From positions 2,611,297 through 2,675,296 of the forward strand of contig NZ_CP095848.1 in assembly GCF_023101345.1 (NCBI RefSeq): DNA of 64,000 nucleotides. The letters are read 5' to 3'. The stretch's first letter is position 1; each line of letters opens with the position of its first letter. Origin of the DNA: Hymenobacter sublimis (GTDB taxonomy: Bacteria; Bacteroidota; Bacteroidia; Cytophagales; Hymenobacteraceae). The notes below the pieces were generated by a model that saw nothing but the letters and a program-made list of their open reading frames with translations, searched no databases and was not told the DNA's origin. The position numbers were made by a program, and so were the translations under genes. This document shows, one piece after another, positions 25,707 to 34,658 of the stretch.

Positions 25707-26837
25707 ATGAACCCACTTGTTGCCATTCACGACTTCGGCCAGAGCATTTGGCTGGATTATATCCGTCGTAACATCCTGCACAACGGGGAGTTACAGCGCC
25801 TGATTACCGAAGATGGACTGCGGGGCGTAACCTCTAACCCCGCCATTTTCGAGAAAGCCATTGCCGGCTCCGACGACTACGCCGACGATATCCGCCGGCT
25901 GGCCCAGCAGGGCCTCTCGGCCGACCAGATTTACGCCGAGCTGGCCATGGCCGACGTGCAGCAGGCCTGCGACCTGCTGCGCCCCCTCTACGACCACCCC
26001 GAAAACGGCGGCGATGGGTACGTGAGCCTGGAAGTATCGCCGGAGCTGGTAAACGACACCGAGGGCACGGTAGCGGAAGGGCTGCACTTCTGGCAAACGG
26101 TAAACCGCCCCAACGTAATGATTAAGGTGCCTGCTACCCCGGCGGGCTTACCAGCTATTCGGCAGCTGATTGCCGCGGGCGTGAACGTCAACGTGACCCT
26201 GATTTTCAGCGTGGAGCGCTACCGTTTGGTGGCCGAAGCCTTCCTGGCGGGCCTCGAAGACCGGGCAGCGGCCGGCAAGCCCATTCGCCGGATTGATTCG
26301 GTGGCTAGCTTTTTCCTGAGCCGGATTGACGTGCTGATTGACCCCCAGCTGGAAAAGCTGGCCGCGGAAGGTGGCGAGAAAGGGGCCTTGGCGCAGAGCC
26401 TGGTGGGGCAAGTAGCTATTGCCAGCGCCAAGCGCGCCTATGAGGTATTCCAGGAAATTTTTGCTGGTCCGCGCTGGGAGGCGTTGCGGGCTCAAGGTGC
26501 CCAGCCCCAGCGCCTGCTCTGGGCCAGCACCGGCAACAAGAACCCCAATTACGACGATTTGAAGTACGTGGAAGCCCTCATCGGCCCCAACACGGTCAAC
26601 ACTATTCCAGTGGAAACCCTGGACTTCTACCGTGCCAAAGGTCAGCCGGCCAACCGCCTAGCCGATAAGCAGGAAGTAGCCGTGCTCGACCGGCTGCCGG
26701 AATTGGGCCTCGACCTGGAAGCCCTGAGTAACCAGTTGGAGCAGGAAGGTGCCCAGAAGTTCACGGAGCCCTTCGGCAAGCTGATGCGCGTGCTGGAGCA
26801 GAAGCGCCAAGAAGCCTTGGCCAGCACCCCGGCCTAA
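25707..26837 (+). CDS. tal: Transaldolase
   Basis: 376 residues, close to the TalB/Tal-Pgi N-terminal type used in Bacteroidetes and actinobacteria. Key motifs: LRGVTSNPAIFEKAI (about 38-52), YVSLEVSPEL, the Schiff-base lysine K140 in VMIKVPAT, and VNVNVTLIFSVERYRLV. It transfers dihydroxyacetone between sugar phosphates, working with transketolase to return pentose carbon to fructose-6-phosphate and glyceraldehyde-3-phosphate. It lies 254 bases after transketolase, separated by a palindromic repeat, so it may have its own promoter. No operator-like palindrome was seen directly in front of it. Confidence 0.95.
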   Translation: MNPLVAIHDFGQSIWLDYIRRNILHNGELQRLITEDGLRGVTSNPAIFEKAIAGSDDYADDIRRLAQQGLSADQIYAELAMADVQQACDLLRPLYDHPENGGDGYVSLEVSPELVNDTEGTVAEGLHFWQTVNRPNVMIKVPATPAGLPAIRQLIAAGVNVNVTLIFSVERYRLVAEAFLAGLEDRAAAGKPIRRIDSVASFFLSRIDVLIDPQLEKLAAEGGEKGALAQSLVGQVAIASAKRAYEVFQEIFAGPRWEALRAQGAQPQRLLWASTGNKNPNYDDLKYVEALIGPNTVNTIPVETLDFYRAKGQPANRLADKQEVAVLDRLPELGLDLEALSNQLEQEGAQKFTEPFGKLMRVLEQKRQEALASTPA

Positions 26838-26945
26838 CGGGCCCTGTGCTTGCCTGGCCGGAGTAGCGCACGGCCGTTGTTGTCTTGGTGAAGCAAGTGC
26901 CCTGCCCCTGTTTCGGGGCTGATGGGTACTGCTAGTAGTACTGTG

Positions 26946-26980
26946 AAGCGGGGAAAGCCTTGGGCTCTCCCCGCTTTTTC
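26946..26980 (+). terminator. Rho-independent terminator after transaldolase
   Basis: Stem AGCGGGGA (26947-26954) and TCCCCGCT (26968-26975) followed by TTTTC. It sits just before the MFS gene start at 26996, so that gene may be partly read through or have a promoter inside. Confidence 0.7.
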
Positions 26981-26995
26981 TTACCATATTTTTCT

Positions 26996-28165
26996 ATGGC
27001 GGAGCGTACTCCCGTCCAGCACCGGGTAGCGGTTAGCGCCCTATTTTTTGTGGCCGGTCTGTGTTTCGCCTCCTGGGCCTCCCGTATTCCCGACATCGGG
27101 CTGCGGCTGAAGCTCAGTGAGGGCGAGCTGGGCCAATTGCTGCTAGCCCTGCCCGTAGGTTCCATGCTGGCCTTGCCGGTAGCAGGCTGGTTGGTGCACA
27201 CGTACGGCAGCCGACTGGTAGTGCTGGCGGCTACTTGCCTGTACGCGGGCTTTCTGCCCCTGCTGGGCTGGGCGGGCAGCTTTTGGAGTTTGGCAAGCAG
27301 TCTGGTATTGTTTGGTTTTGCAGGCAACCTGCTTAATATTTCCGTGAATACTCAGGCCATAGGCGTGCAGGCGGCCTACGGCAAACCCATCATGGCCTCC
27401 TTTCATGGGCTATGGAGTTTGGCTGGCTTTCTGGGCGGGGCCGTGGGCACCCTCCTGCTCCAGTGGCGCTACACCCCGCTCGAACACTTCCTGCTCATAA
27501 CGGGTAGCGGGCTACTGCTCACCCTGCTAGCCCACCAGCGCACCCTATCTCTGGATACGGGCCCTGATGCCGGCGGCTCCAGCCTGCGCCGACCAGAGCC
27601 CTACCTGCTGCGCATCGGCCTGATTGCCTTTTGCGGGATGCTGTGCGAGGGCTGCATGTTTGACTGGAGCGGGGTGTACTTTCAGAAGGTAGTGCAGCCT
27701 GATGCTTCATTGGTTACGGCCGGGTACGTGGCGTGCATGAGCACCATGGCCCTGGGTCGCTTTATCTCCGATTATTTCACCCACCGTTTCGGTACCCAAC
27801 GCATGCTGCAACTCAGCAGCGCCCTGATTACGCTCGGGTTGCTGTTAGCAGTGGCCTGGCCCGCGGTAGTGCCCGCAGGGGTAGGGTTTTTACTGGTAGG
27901 TTTTGGCATTGCCTCCGTTACGCCGCTGGCCTACAGCGCGGCCGGCCAATCCACTACGGTGTCGCCGGGTGTGGCGCTAGCTACGGTTTCTTCCATTGGC
28001 TACTTGGGATTTCTGCTGGGTCCGCCGCTGATCGGGCTAGTGGCGGAAGTCCTGAGCTTGCGCGTGTCCTTTGCTCTGGTTGCTGGGCTGGGAGCCGCTA
28101 TTGGACTGTTGGCCGCTCGCCTGAAACTGCAGCCCACCTCCCTAAAGGTTGCGGTTCTGCCCTGA
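26996..28165 (+). CDS. MFS transporter, sugar permease-like
   Basis: 389 residues from the ATG at 26996 (MAERTPVQHRVAVSALFF); about 12 hydrophobic segments as in the major facilitator superfamily. Motifs SWASRIPDIGLRLKLSEGELGQLLLALPVGS and the RLVVLAATCLYAGFLPLLG helix recall the fucose permease/YbjJ-like group (proteins annotated as sugar or uncharacterised MFS in Bacteroidetes). Substrate not determinable by eye; L-arabinose or an oligosaccharide would fit the position between transaldolase and susC (inference). No operator in front. A terminator-like hairpin stands immediately upstream, and a 480-base intergenic region follows. Confidence 0.82.
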   Translation: MAERTPVQHRVAVSALFFVAGLCFASWASRIPDIGLRLKLSEGELGQLLLALPVGSMLALPVAGWLVHTYGSRLVVLAATCLYAGFLPLLGWAGSFWSLASSLVLFGFAGNLLNISVNTQAIGVQAAYGKPIMASFHGLWSLAGFLGGAVGTLLLQWRYTPLEHFLLITGSGLLLTLLAHQRTLSLDTGPDAGGSSLRRPEPYLLRIGLIAFCGMLCEGCMFDWSGVYFQKVVQPDASLVTAGYVACMSTMALGRFISDYFTHRFGTQRMLQLSSALITLGLLLAVAWPAVVPAGVGFLLVGFGIASVTPLAYSAAGQSTTVSPGVALATVSSIGYLGFLLGPPLIGLVAEVLSLRVSFALVAGLGAAIGLLAARLKLQPTSLKVAVLP

Positions 28166-28577
28166 AGGTTGCTGCCAGCTGCGTTGTGTAGAGCTTGCTT
28201 CTCAAGCAGTTAGTGTCTAACAACCCAACACGCCAGGAAAGCACTTACCGTCATGGTGTAGGAACAGCAGCAAACTAGCCGCGGCTACTTAGTAATACTA
28301 CTCAGGTACTTGCCCGCGACAACTCCTGGCAAGTAGTGCCGGTCTGCGTACAATGCCGTTTCATGCACTACAGTATACGTATTGAAGCGTTGCTTTTTAG
28401 CAGTGAATAGGCTTTCCATAAAAAGACCTGTAATAATTTGTTGGTAATTTGTTACGATTTCGCTAATCTTACTCACCCAAGTTATTGCTGCTGCTCAAGG
28501 GTAGATTTTCACCCCACTACCCTTCTCAGAACCTCCTAGGTCCGTATTTTCCATCGAGCCTTTTTTTGTACTCCTGT

Positions 28578-28593
28578 ACACAATCGTTTGTGA
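28578..28593. promoter_or_regulatory. Operator O5, upstream of susC
   Basis: ACACAATCGTTTGTGA, matching the consensus ACACAATCGTTTGTGT except the last base. Centre-to-centre distance to O6 is 25 bases. Confidence 0.8.
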
Positions 28594-28602
28594 AGAATAA
28601 AA

Positions 28603-28618
28603 ACACAAACGATTGTGT
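28603..28618. promoter_or_regulatory. Operator O6, upstream of susC
   Basis: ACACAAACGATTGTGT, the exact reverse complement of the consensus. O5 and O6 lie in opposite orientation and end 32 bases before the susC ATG, a spacing that could allow cooperative binding. Confidence 0.8.
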
Positions 28619-28649
28619 TAGTCTTTCCATAATTCCCACACCCTCTTAC

Positions 28650-31600
28650 ATGAAAAAGCCTATACCCAAGATGCGCCGGGCTACCATTCCAGCCCTGCTC
28701 TGCTGCCTACCCCTGCAGCCTGCGCTTGCCCACACCGTTGGTATTGCCAATGAATCTTCCTCTCATCAAGTTGCCGCTTCTCGCGCTGACATTACCGTGT
28801 CTGGCCGCGTGGTAGATGAAAAAGGCAGTGGGCTGCCGGGCGTGAACGTCATCGTCAAGGGCTCCACCGTAGGTACCCAAACCGATGCCGACGGCCGCTT
28901 CACGCTAACCGCCCCCGACAATGGCACGCTGCAGTTTTCCTTTGTCGGCTACACCGCTCAGGAAGTACCCATCAGCGGCCGCACTTCCGTCAATGTGGCC
29001 CTTGCTCCCGACAGCCGCAGCCTCTCGGAGGTAGTAGTGGTAGGTTACCTAGCCCAAGACCGGCAAAACCTGACCAGCGCTACTAGCAGCCTCGATGTAA
29101 AGGAAGCCAATAAAACACCCGTACCAACGGTAGCCCAGCAGTTGCAGGGCCGTACCCCTGGAGTGAACGTGCAAGGCACTGGTGGCCCCGGCGACGCGCC
29201 AGTAGTAACGATTCGCGGCATTGGTTCGCTTGGCCTAGCCAATACGGGTCCGCTCTACGTCATTGATGGTGTCTGGACTACGGATCCGCGTAGCTTGAAC
29301 CCCAATGATATTGAAACCTTAACTGTACTGAAGGATGCCTCTTCAACGGCCGTTTATGGCTCTAGCGGCGCTAATGGAGTAATTCAGATTACAACTAAAA
29401 AGGGCCGGGCAGGTACACCAACCATCAGCTTTAATGGGTACGTTGGTGTAGATCAGGCGCGCAAAAAGTATAATCTCACCAACGCCAGTGAGTGGGCGCA
29501 ACGCGCGCGGGTTGCTTATAGCAATGCGGGCCTCGACATTCTCAACGCAGGCCAGAACAGCTTATCGGGCGCCGTACCAGTATCGGAGGGTGGCACTTTC
29601 GACCCCAGTGTCGATACCGATTGGCAGGATGCCTTCCTTCAGGTTGGCCGCCGTGAAAACTACAATCTGACTATTGGCGGCGGTAGCGTCGGCGACAAAA
29701 GTTCTAGCAACTTTTTGGTTTCAGGAGATTATTTCCACCAGGAAGGCATTGTAAAAGGCCCTGACTTTAAGCGCTACAGTCTGCGTTTGAACTCAGGCAT
29801 AAGCCGCGGCCGGTTCCGGTTTCAGGAAAATTTGCAGTTTTTGCATACCGATGCCACGCTCCTGAACGGTGTGCCGTTCATTGACGTGCTATTGATGATT
29901 CCGAGCATTCCGGTGTACGACCCTACCAACCTTAAGGGTGGCTTTGGGGTAGGCTCTACCCGCCTCAATACCTTTGCCACCAACCCGGTGGGTGCCCAGG
30001 AACTGTTGCGTCGTACTCAATCTGAAAACAGACTGGTTGGTAATGCCAGCGCCGATGTATCGATTTTCGATTTCTTGACTTACCGTTTGAACGTAGGCCT
30101 GAACCTGCACACCTATGCCAACGTGGATGCCCAGAAAACCGGCATCATCCGGCAGAACACAGAAATTACCTCGGCTTCGCTGAATGAGTTTTTAGGTTAT
30201 GACACGTACCTAATGGCCGAGAATACGCTGAATTTCACCAAGACATTAGGCGAAAACCACATCAACGCGCTGGTGGGTTATGGTGTGCAGAGCTACCGCC
30301 AGCATAACGTGCAGGCAGGAGCTCAAAACTTCACCTCGTCTCCCCGGTACTACTTTGAGTTGAGTGCCGGTACCCAAAAGGGCGCAATCCTTGGCGGATC
30401 AACGGAATACGGCATCCGCTCGTTTTTCACGCAGGCTACGTACGACTATAAAAACCGCTACCTGCTCTCGCTGAGCGGACGCCGCGACGCGTCGTCGCGC
30501 TTTGCCAAGCAAAACCAGCAGGCCGATTTTGGGGCCGTCTCGCTGGGCTGGCGCATTAGCGAGGAAGATTTCTTTAAGTCGGCATTACCCCAAATCAATA
30601 ACCTGAAGCTGCGGGCCAGCTACGGCGTTATCGGTAATGAAGCTCTGTATGACAACTATCTGCCCTACGCATTTGTGGGTCAGAATATTAACTACGTCAT
30701 TGGCACAAACCAGCAGATCGTAAACGGAGCTTCGCAGATTCGGTTGAACAGCCCTGATGTGCAGTGGGAGGAGCGCGCTACCAAAAACATCGGCTTCGAC
30801 TTGGTTACACTAGATAACCGGCTCAACTTCTCCGTTGACTACTACGTTGCCGAAACTCGCAAAGCGCTTGTCGAAGTGCAAGTGCCCACGTACCTGGGTA
30901 ACTTCGGCGGTAATCCGCTGCAAAATGCAGGCAGCCTCGAGAACCGCGGTTTGGAATTGGCCCTTGGCTACCACGAGAACAAAGAATCCTTCACCTATGG
31001 CGCCGACTTTACCTTAACTACGGTGAAGAATAAGGTTACTAAGGTGGCGGTTGAAGGCCAGACGATTGGGGGCGGTGAGGGCCCTACTCGCACGCAACTT
31101 GGGCGTGGGGTAGGTGAATTCTTTCTAATTCCATTCGATGGTATTTTCCAAACGCAGGAAGAGGTAAACAACCATAAATCGTCGAACGGCACCGTTATTC
31201 AAGCGTATGCCTCGCCCGGCGACGTGCGCTATAAGGACACTAATGACGACGGTAAAATTGACCTTGCAGACCGCGTATTTGTAGGTAGTGCCATTCCTAA
31301 GATTCAATTGGGGCTAAATCTGAATGCAGGTTACAAGAACTTTGACCTGTCGCTGTTCCTGCAGTCCTCGCTTGGCAACAAAGTATATAATGTAGCCAAG
31401 CGGGCTTTGGAAAGCTACAATGGGCCTAACAACTACGATGCTGACGTAACTCCTTGGTCGCCCGATAACCCTTCGACAACGACGCCCCGACTCCTACAAG
31501 GTGGCGGAGCAGGTAACTTAGGCATTGCCGCCGGTCAAAACTCCCTAGCTAACACCACGCGGTGGCTTGAAAGCGGTAATTACTTGCGTCTCAAGAACAT

Positions 31601-31817
31601 TCAGCTTGGCTACACCATTCCGAAAAGCCTAACCAGTATGGTACCCAGCCTAGGCTCTGTGCGCTTTTACGTGACAGGCACCAACATACTGACCTTCACC
31701 AAGTACACCGGCTTCGACCCTGAAACGCCTGGTACCGGCTTCTTTAGCCGTGGCATTGATGACGGCTCGTACCCCAACGTGCGCACGGTCATTGGTGGCG
31801 TGCAACTCAATTTCTAG
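28650..31817 (+). CDS. SusC/RagA-family TonB-linked outer-membrane transporter
   Basis: 1055 residues from the ATG at 28650, which follows both operators and begins a signal peptide (MKKPIPKMRRATIPALLCC). A carboxypeptidase-regulatory-like domain (about 40-115: VSGRVVDEKGSGLPGVNVIVKG, LQFSFVGYTAQEVPI) is followed by the TonB plug (about 130-240: TPVPTVAQQLQGRTPGV, NPNDIETLTVLKDASSTAVY) and a long beta-barrel ending VQLNF. It imports oligosaccharides with the SusD partner encoded 64 bases downstream. Substrate inferred as arabino-oligosaccharides from the locus. Codon use is more AT-rich than the araBDA and GH51 genes. Confidence 0.95.
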   Translation: MKKPIPKMRRATIPALLCCLPLQPALAHTVGIANESSSHQVAASRADITVSGRVVDEKGSGLPGVNVIVKGSTVGTQTDADGRFTLTAPDNGTLQFSFVGYTAQEVPISGRTSVNVALAPDSRSLSEVVVVGYLAQDRQNLTSATSSLDVKEANKTPVPTVAQQLQGRTPGVNVQGTGGPGDAPVVTIRGIGSLGLANTGPLYVIDGVWTTDPRSLNPNDIETLTVLKDASSTAVYGSSGANGVIQITTKKGRAGTPTISFNGYVGVDQARKKYNLTNASEWAQRARVAYSNAGLDILNAGQNSLSGAVPVSEGGTFDPSVDTDWQDAFLQVGRRENYNLTIGGGSVGDKSSSNFLVSGDYFHQEGIVKGPDFKRYSLRLNSGISRGRFRFQENLQFLHTDATLLNGVPFIDVLLMIPSIPVYDPTNLKGGFGVGSTRLNTFATNPVGAQELLRRTQSENRLVGNASADVSIFDFLTYRLNVGLNLHTYANVDAQKTGIIRQNTEITSASLNEFLGYDTYLMAENTLNFTKTLGENHINALVGYGVQSYRQHNVQAGAQNFTSSPRYYFELSAGTQKGAILGGSTEYGIRSFFTQATYDYKNRYLLSLSGRRDASSRFAKQNQQADFGAVSLGWRISEEDFFKSALPQINNLKLRASYGVIGNEALYDNYLPYAFVGQNINYVIGTNQQIVNGASQIRLNSPDVQWEERATKNIGFDLVTLDNRLNFSVDYYVAETRKALVEVQVPTYLGNFGGNPLQNAGSLENRGLELALGYHENKESFTYGADFTLTTVKNKVTKVAVEGQTIGGGEGPTRTQLGRGVGEFFLIPFDGIFQTQEEVNNHKSSNGTVIQAYASPGDVRYKDTNDDGKIDLADRVFVGSAIPKIQLGLNLNAGYKNFDLSLFLQSSLGNKVYNVAKRALESYNGPNNYDADVTPWSPDNPSTTTPRLLQGGGAGNLGIAAGQNSLANTTRWLESGNYLRLKNIQLGYTIPKSLTSMVPSLGSVRFYVTGTNILTFTKYTGFDPETPGTGFFSRGIDDGSYPNVRTVIGGVQLNF

Positions 31818-31881
31818 TAGTGTGTGGCGAGGCTCAGGGAACTGAGCTGCGCTGGCCTAACCGATTTTACCTCCCAAGAAT

Positions 31882-33417
31882 ATGAAAACCAATAAGCTGG
31901 TTGCGCTGCTGTGCGCTGGCGGTCTTTTTCTCACTACCACGGGCTGCGAGAAGGATTTGCTGGATAAAACTAACCCGAACGCTCCAACTACGGCTGAGTT
32001 CTGGAAAACCTCCGATGACGCCGTAAAGGGCGTGTACGCCTGTTATTCGGGCTTACAACAGTTTGCTGTTTACTACCGGAGCTGGCACTTTATGGCCCAC
32101 CGCTCCGATGAATCTTACAGCCAAAGCCCATTCGTGGAGCTAGCCAATTTCACGCGCTTCCTTACTCCTGATAATAACTTTTTCATTTCGTCCTTCGCCT
32201 GGAACGACTACTATCGCACCATTTTCCGCACCAATCAGGTGCTGACCAATGTACCAGGCATTACTATGGATGAGACGTTGAAAAAACGTCTGCTGGCAGA
32301 AACGCAGTTTATTCGGGCGCTATCCTACTTCGACCTGGCTTACTTCTTCGGCAATATCCCCTTGATAACGGTCGAGTCTACGATTACTACTCGTGTTAAA
32401 CAAGGAACACAAGCCGAAGCAGAAGCTCTGATTATTGCCGATCTATTAGCCGCCATTCCAAATCTACCTCTCGAATACAGCGCAGCTGAAAAAGGCCGCG
32501 TTACGAAGGGAGCAGCGCAGGCGTTACTGGCTCGCGTGTACATGCACCAGCGCAAGTACTCAGAAGCGTCCGCCTTATTTACGGAAATCATTAATTCCGG
32601 CAAATACTCACTGGTACCGAACTATCTCGACAACTTCACGGACGCCAATGAAAACAACTCTGAATCGTTGTTTGAGGTACAGTTCACAAGTGCCGTGTTA
32701 GAACTGGGCCAGGGGCAGGACAACGCCGCCGCCTCGGAAAGCCACGACCGGCCTAACTTCTTCGGCCCTCCCGGCCCTACGTTTGCCGACGTGCAGCCCC
32801 GGCGCTGGCTACTAGATGAGTACCGAGATTCGACGGTAAACTTTGCGCCCGGTAGCACCACCCGGCATCTGATTGACCCGCGCCGCGACGTAAGCATCAT
32901 TAGCAACAGAAATCCGGAGCGCTTCTATGGTAAAACCTTTGCAGAATGGGGCTGGAATCCTTCTCAACAATACTGGCGCAAGTACCTTAACGACCGAACC
33001 CGCACGAACGAAAATTTCACCTCTGGCATCAACCATCGTGTAATTCGCTACGCCGATGTGCTGCTGATGCAAGCCGAAGCACTGACGGAGCTTGGCCGCA
33101 CTGCCGATGCGGTGCAGCTAGTAAATATGGTGCGGCAGCGGCCTTCCGTGAATTTGGCCCCGCTTACCGGCACCTACACGGCAGCTACGTTGCGCCCACT
33201 CATCCGTAGTGAGCGGGCCAAAGAACTAGCTGGCGAAGGCACCCGCTGGTACGACATTTTACGCTGGGGCCTGATGGATACGCAGGCCGGCATTGACGAG
33301 TTAAAAAACCGCGATGCCGATTTTAACAATTTCCGCCTCGGCATCTCCAAACTGCTACCCATTCCGCAGCGCGATATTGACATTGACCCAGGTGTAAAGC
33401 AAAACCCTGGCTACTAG
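31882..33417 (+). CDS. SusD/RagB-family surface glycan-binding lipoprotein
   Basis: 511 residues, standard length. Lipoprotein signal MKTNKLVALLCAGGLFLTTTGC (C22 lipidated) followed by the SusD start EKDLLDKTNPNAPTTAEFWKT. The helical TPR-like scaffold is seen in RALSYFDLAYFFGNIPLI, GAAQALLARVYMHQRKYSEAS and RYADVLLMQAEALTELGRT; the end KLLPIPQRDIDIDPGVKQNPGY is the typical SusD close. It caps the SusC barrel and binds the polysaccharide at the surface. Same operon as susC; a strong terminator follows. Confidence 0.95.
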   Translation: MKTNKLVALLCAGGLFLTTTGCEKDLLDKTNPNAPTTAEFWKTSDDAVKGVYACYSGLQQFAVYYRSWHFMAHRSDESYSQSPFVELANFTRFLTPDNNFFISSFAWNDYYRTIFRTNQVLTNVPGITMDETLKKRLLAETQFIRALSYFDLAYFFGNIPLITVESTITTRVKQGTQAEAEALIIADLLAAIPNLPLEYSAAEKGRVTKGAAQALLARVYMHQRKYSEASALFTEIINSGKYSLVPNYLDNFTDANENNSESLFEVQFTSAVLELGQGQDNAAASESHDRPNFFGPPGPTFADVQPRRWLLDEYRDSTVNFAPGSTTRHLIDPRRDVSIISNRNPERFYGKTFAEWGWNPSQQYWRKYLNDRTRTNENFTSGINHRVIRYADVLLMQAEALTELGRTADAVQLVNMVRQRPSVNLAPLTGTYTAATLRPLIRSERAKELAGEGTRWYDILRWGLMDTQAGIDELKNRDADFNNFRLGISKLLPIPQRDIDIDPGVKQNPGY

Positions 33418-33454
33418 CATAGGTCTGTAACCTGCGCACGCATCGCCTGCCAAC

Positions 33455-33488
33455 AGCCGCTCCGGTCCAGTACCGGAGCGGCTTTTTG
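33455..33488 (+). terminator. Rho-independent terminator after susD
   Basis: Perfect 12-base stem AGCCGCTCCGGT (33455-33466) and ACCGGAGCGGCT (33472-33483) with a five-base loop, followed by TTTTT. A small second hairpin (GCCAAGC/GCTTGGC, 33492-33510) follows. It should reduce read-through into the GH43 genes. Confidence 0.85.
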
Positions 33489-33533
33489 GGTGCCAAGCCT
33501 CTTGCTTGGCTCCATCATCTGCTTCCCTGACTT

Positions 33534-34613
33534 GTGCAATATTCTTCGTCCAGTCTCTTGTATGGTGGCCTACTTAGTCTGCTGCTGGCCGTGGGTGGCT
33601 GCGGCAAAGATCAAGCAGCCCGGCCAGTAACTCCTTCACCACCCGCGCCAGCTCCATCCAGCACCACGTTTACTAATCCGCTGCTGCCTACCGGGGCCGA
33701 TCCGTTTGTGGCGCAGAAAGATGGCTATTACTACTACTTACATACTACTTATAACGACCTGCGCATCTGGAAAACGGCCAAGATGTCTGATCTGCCTCTG
33801 GCCACTGCAACTATTGTGTGGCGGCCACCTACTACGGGCGCGGCGGCGGGCAACCTTTGGGCGCCTGAGCTCTACTTCTTTGATGGCAAATGGTACCTCT
33901 ACTACTCAGCCGGCCCGGCTGGCCCCGACTTAGGCCAGCAGCGCACCTGGGTGCTCGAAAATGCAAGTGCTGATCCGACTACCGGCACATGGGTTGACAA
34001 GGGTCGCATCTTTAACCCTACAGAAGACTTCTGGGCTATCGACGGCACCGTGCTGGAGCAGAACGGTAACCGCTATTTTATCTGGTCGGGCCATAATGGG
34101 CGCGACGGTATCCAGCGCCTTTATATCTCAAAAATGAGCAACCCCTGGACCCTAACCGGACCACGCGTAGAGCTTAGCCATCCGGAATACCCTTGGGAAA
34201 ATGTGGGCCCACCCTATGTGAATGAGGGGCCAGAGATTCTGCAACGCAACGGCCAGACTTTCCTTGTTTACTCCGCCAGCTTCTGCGGCACCGACGACTA
34301 TACCCTGGGCATGCTTCGCACCACTACTACAGCCGACCCTATGTTGCCAACGTCGTGGCGTAAGTCGGCGCAGCCGGTGTTTACGAAAAACCCGAGCGGT
34401 AACGTGTATGCTCCGGGCCATAATGGCTTCTTCGTATCCAAGGATGGAAGCGAAAATTGGCTGGTTTACCACGCAAATAACAACCCGGGGGAAGGCTGCT
34501 TCGACAAGCGTAGCCCTCGCATGCAAAAGTTCAGCTGGAACAGTGATGGAACGCCAAATTTTGGCTCTCCAGTGGCCCCCAACATGCCCATTCGTAAGCC
34601 AGCGGGCGAGTAG
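33534..34613 (+). CDS. GH43 lipoprotein, arabinofuranosidase-like
   Basis: 359 residues starting with GTG at 33534 (MQYSSSSLLYGGLLSLLLAVGGC); C23 is a lipobox cysteine. After a Pro/Ala/Ser linker (about 30-45) comes a GH43 propeller with D56 (TGADPF), D170 (WAIDGT) and E231 (VNEGPE). The PLLPTGADPFVAQKDGYYYY start and GNLWAPELYFFDGKWYLYY motif are like GH43 alpha-L-arabinofuranosidases acting on arabinan or arabinoxylan. It is probably anchored at the periplasmic or cell-surface side of the outer membrane. It is 116 bases after susD with a terminator in between, so an own promoter is likely although none was found. Confidence 0.9.
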   Translation: MQYSSSSLLYGGLLSLLLAVGGCGKDQAARPVTPSPPAPAPSSTTFTNPLLPTGADPFVAQKDGYYYYLHTTYNDLRIWKTAKMSDLPLATATIVWRPPTTGAAAGNLWAPELYFFDGKWYLYYSAGPAGPDLGQQRTWVLENASADPTTGTWVDKGRIFNPTEDFWAIDGTVLEQNGNRYFIWSGHNGRDGIQRLYISKMSNPWTLTGPRVELSHPEYPWENVGPPYVNEGPEILQRNGQTFLVYSASFCGTDDYTLGMLRTTTTADPMLPTSWRKSAQPVFTKNPSGNVYAPGHNGFFVSKDGSENWLVYHANNNPGEGCFDKRSPRMQKFSWNSDGTPNFGSPVAPNMPIRKPAGE

Positions 34614-34658
34614 ACCTACAAGGGGCTCACCCGTCTTTTATCACCCTCATCTCCACCC

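Larger units (their letters stand above)
28166..28649. promoter_or_regulatory. Control region of the susCD operon
   Basis: About 480 bases upstream of susC, more AT-rich than the genes to its left. It holds two operators (O5, O6) near the susC start and a small minus-strand open frame at 28285-28476 (63 codons, no family). A TTTTTTTG run at 28561-28568 just upstream of O5 may form part of a -33 element, but a good -7 box was not seen. Confidence 0.55.

Noticed and set aside
26946..26980. Possible start of the MFS protein at 26960
   Set aside because: The extra residues would be coded by the terminator hairpin of transaldolase; the ATG at 26996 is better.
28285..28476. Minus-strand open frame of 63 codons in the susC upstream region
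   Set aside because: No family, short, and inside a control region; could be real but unsupported.
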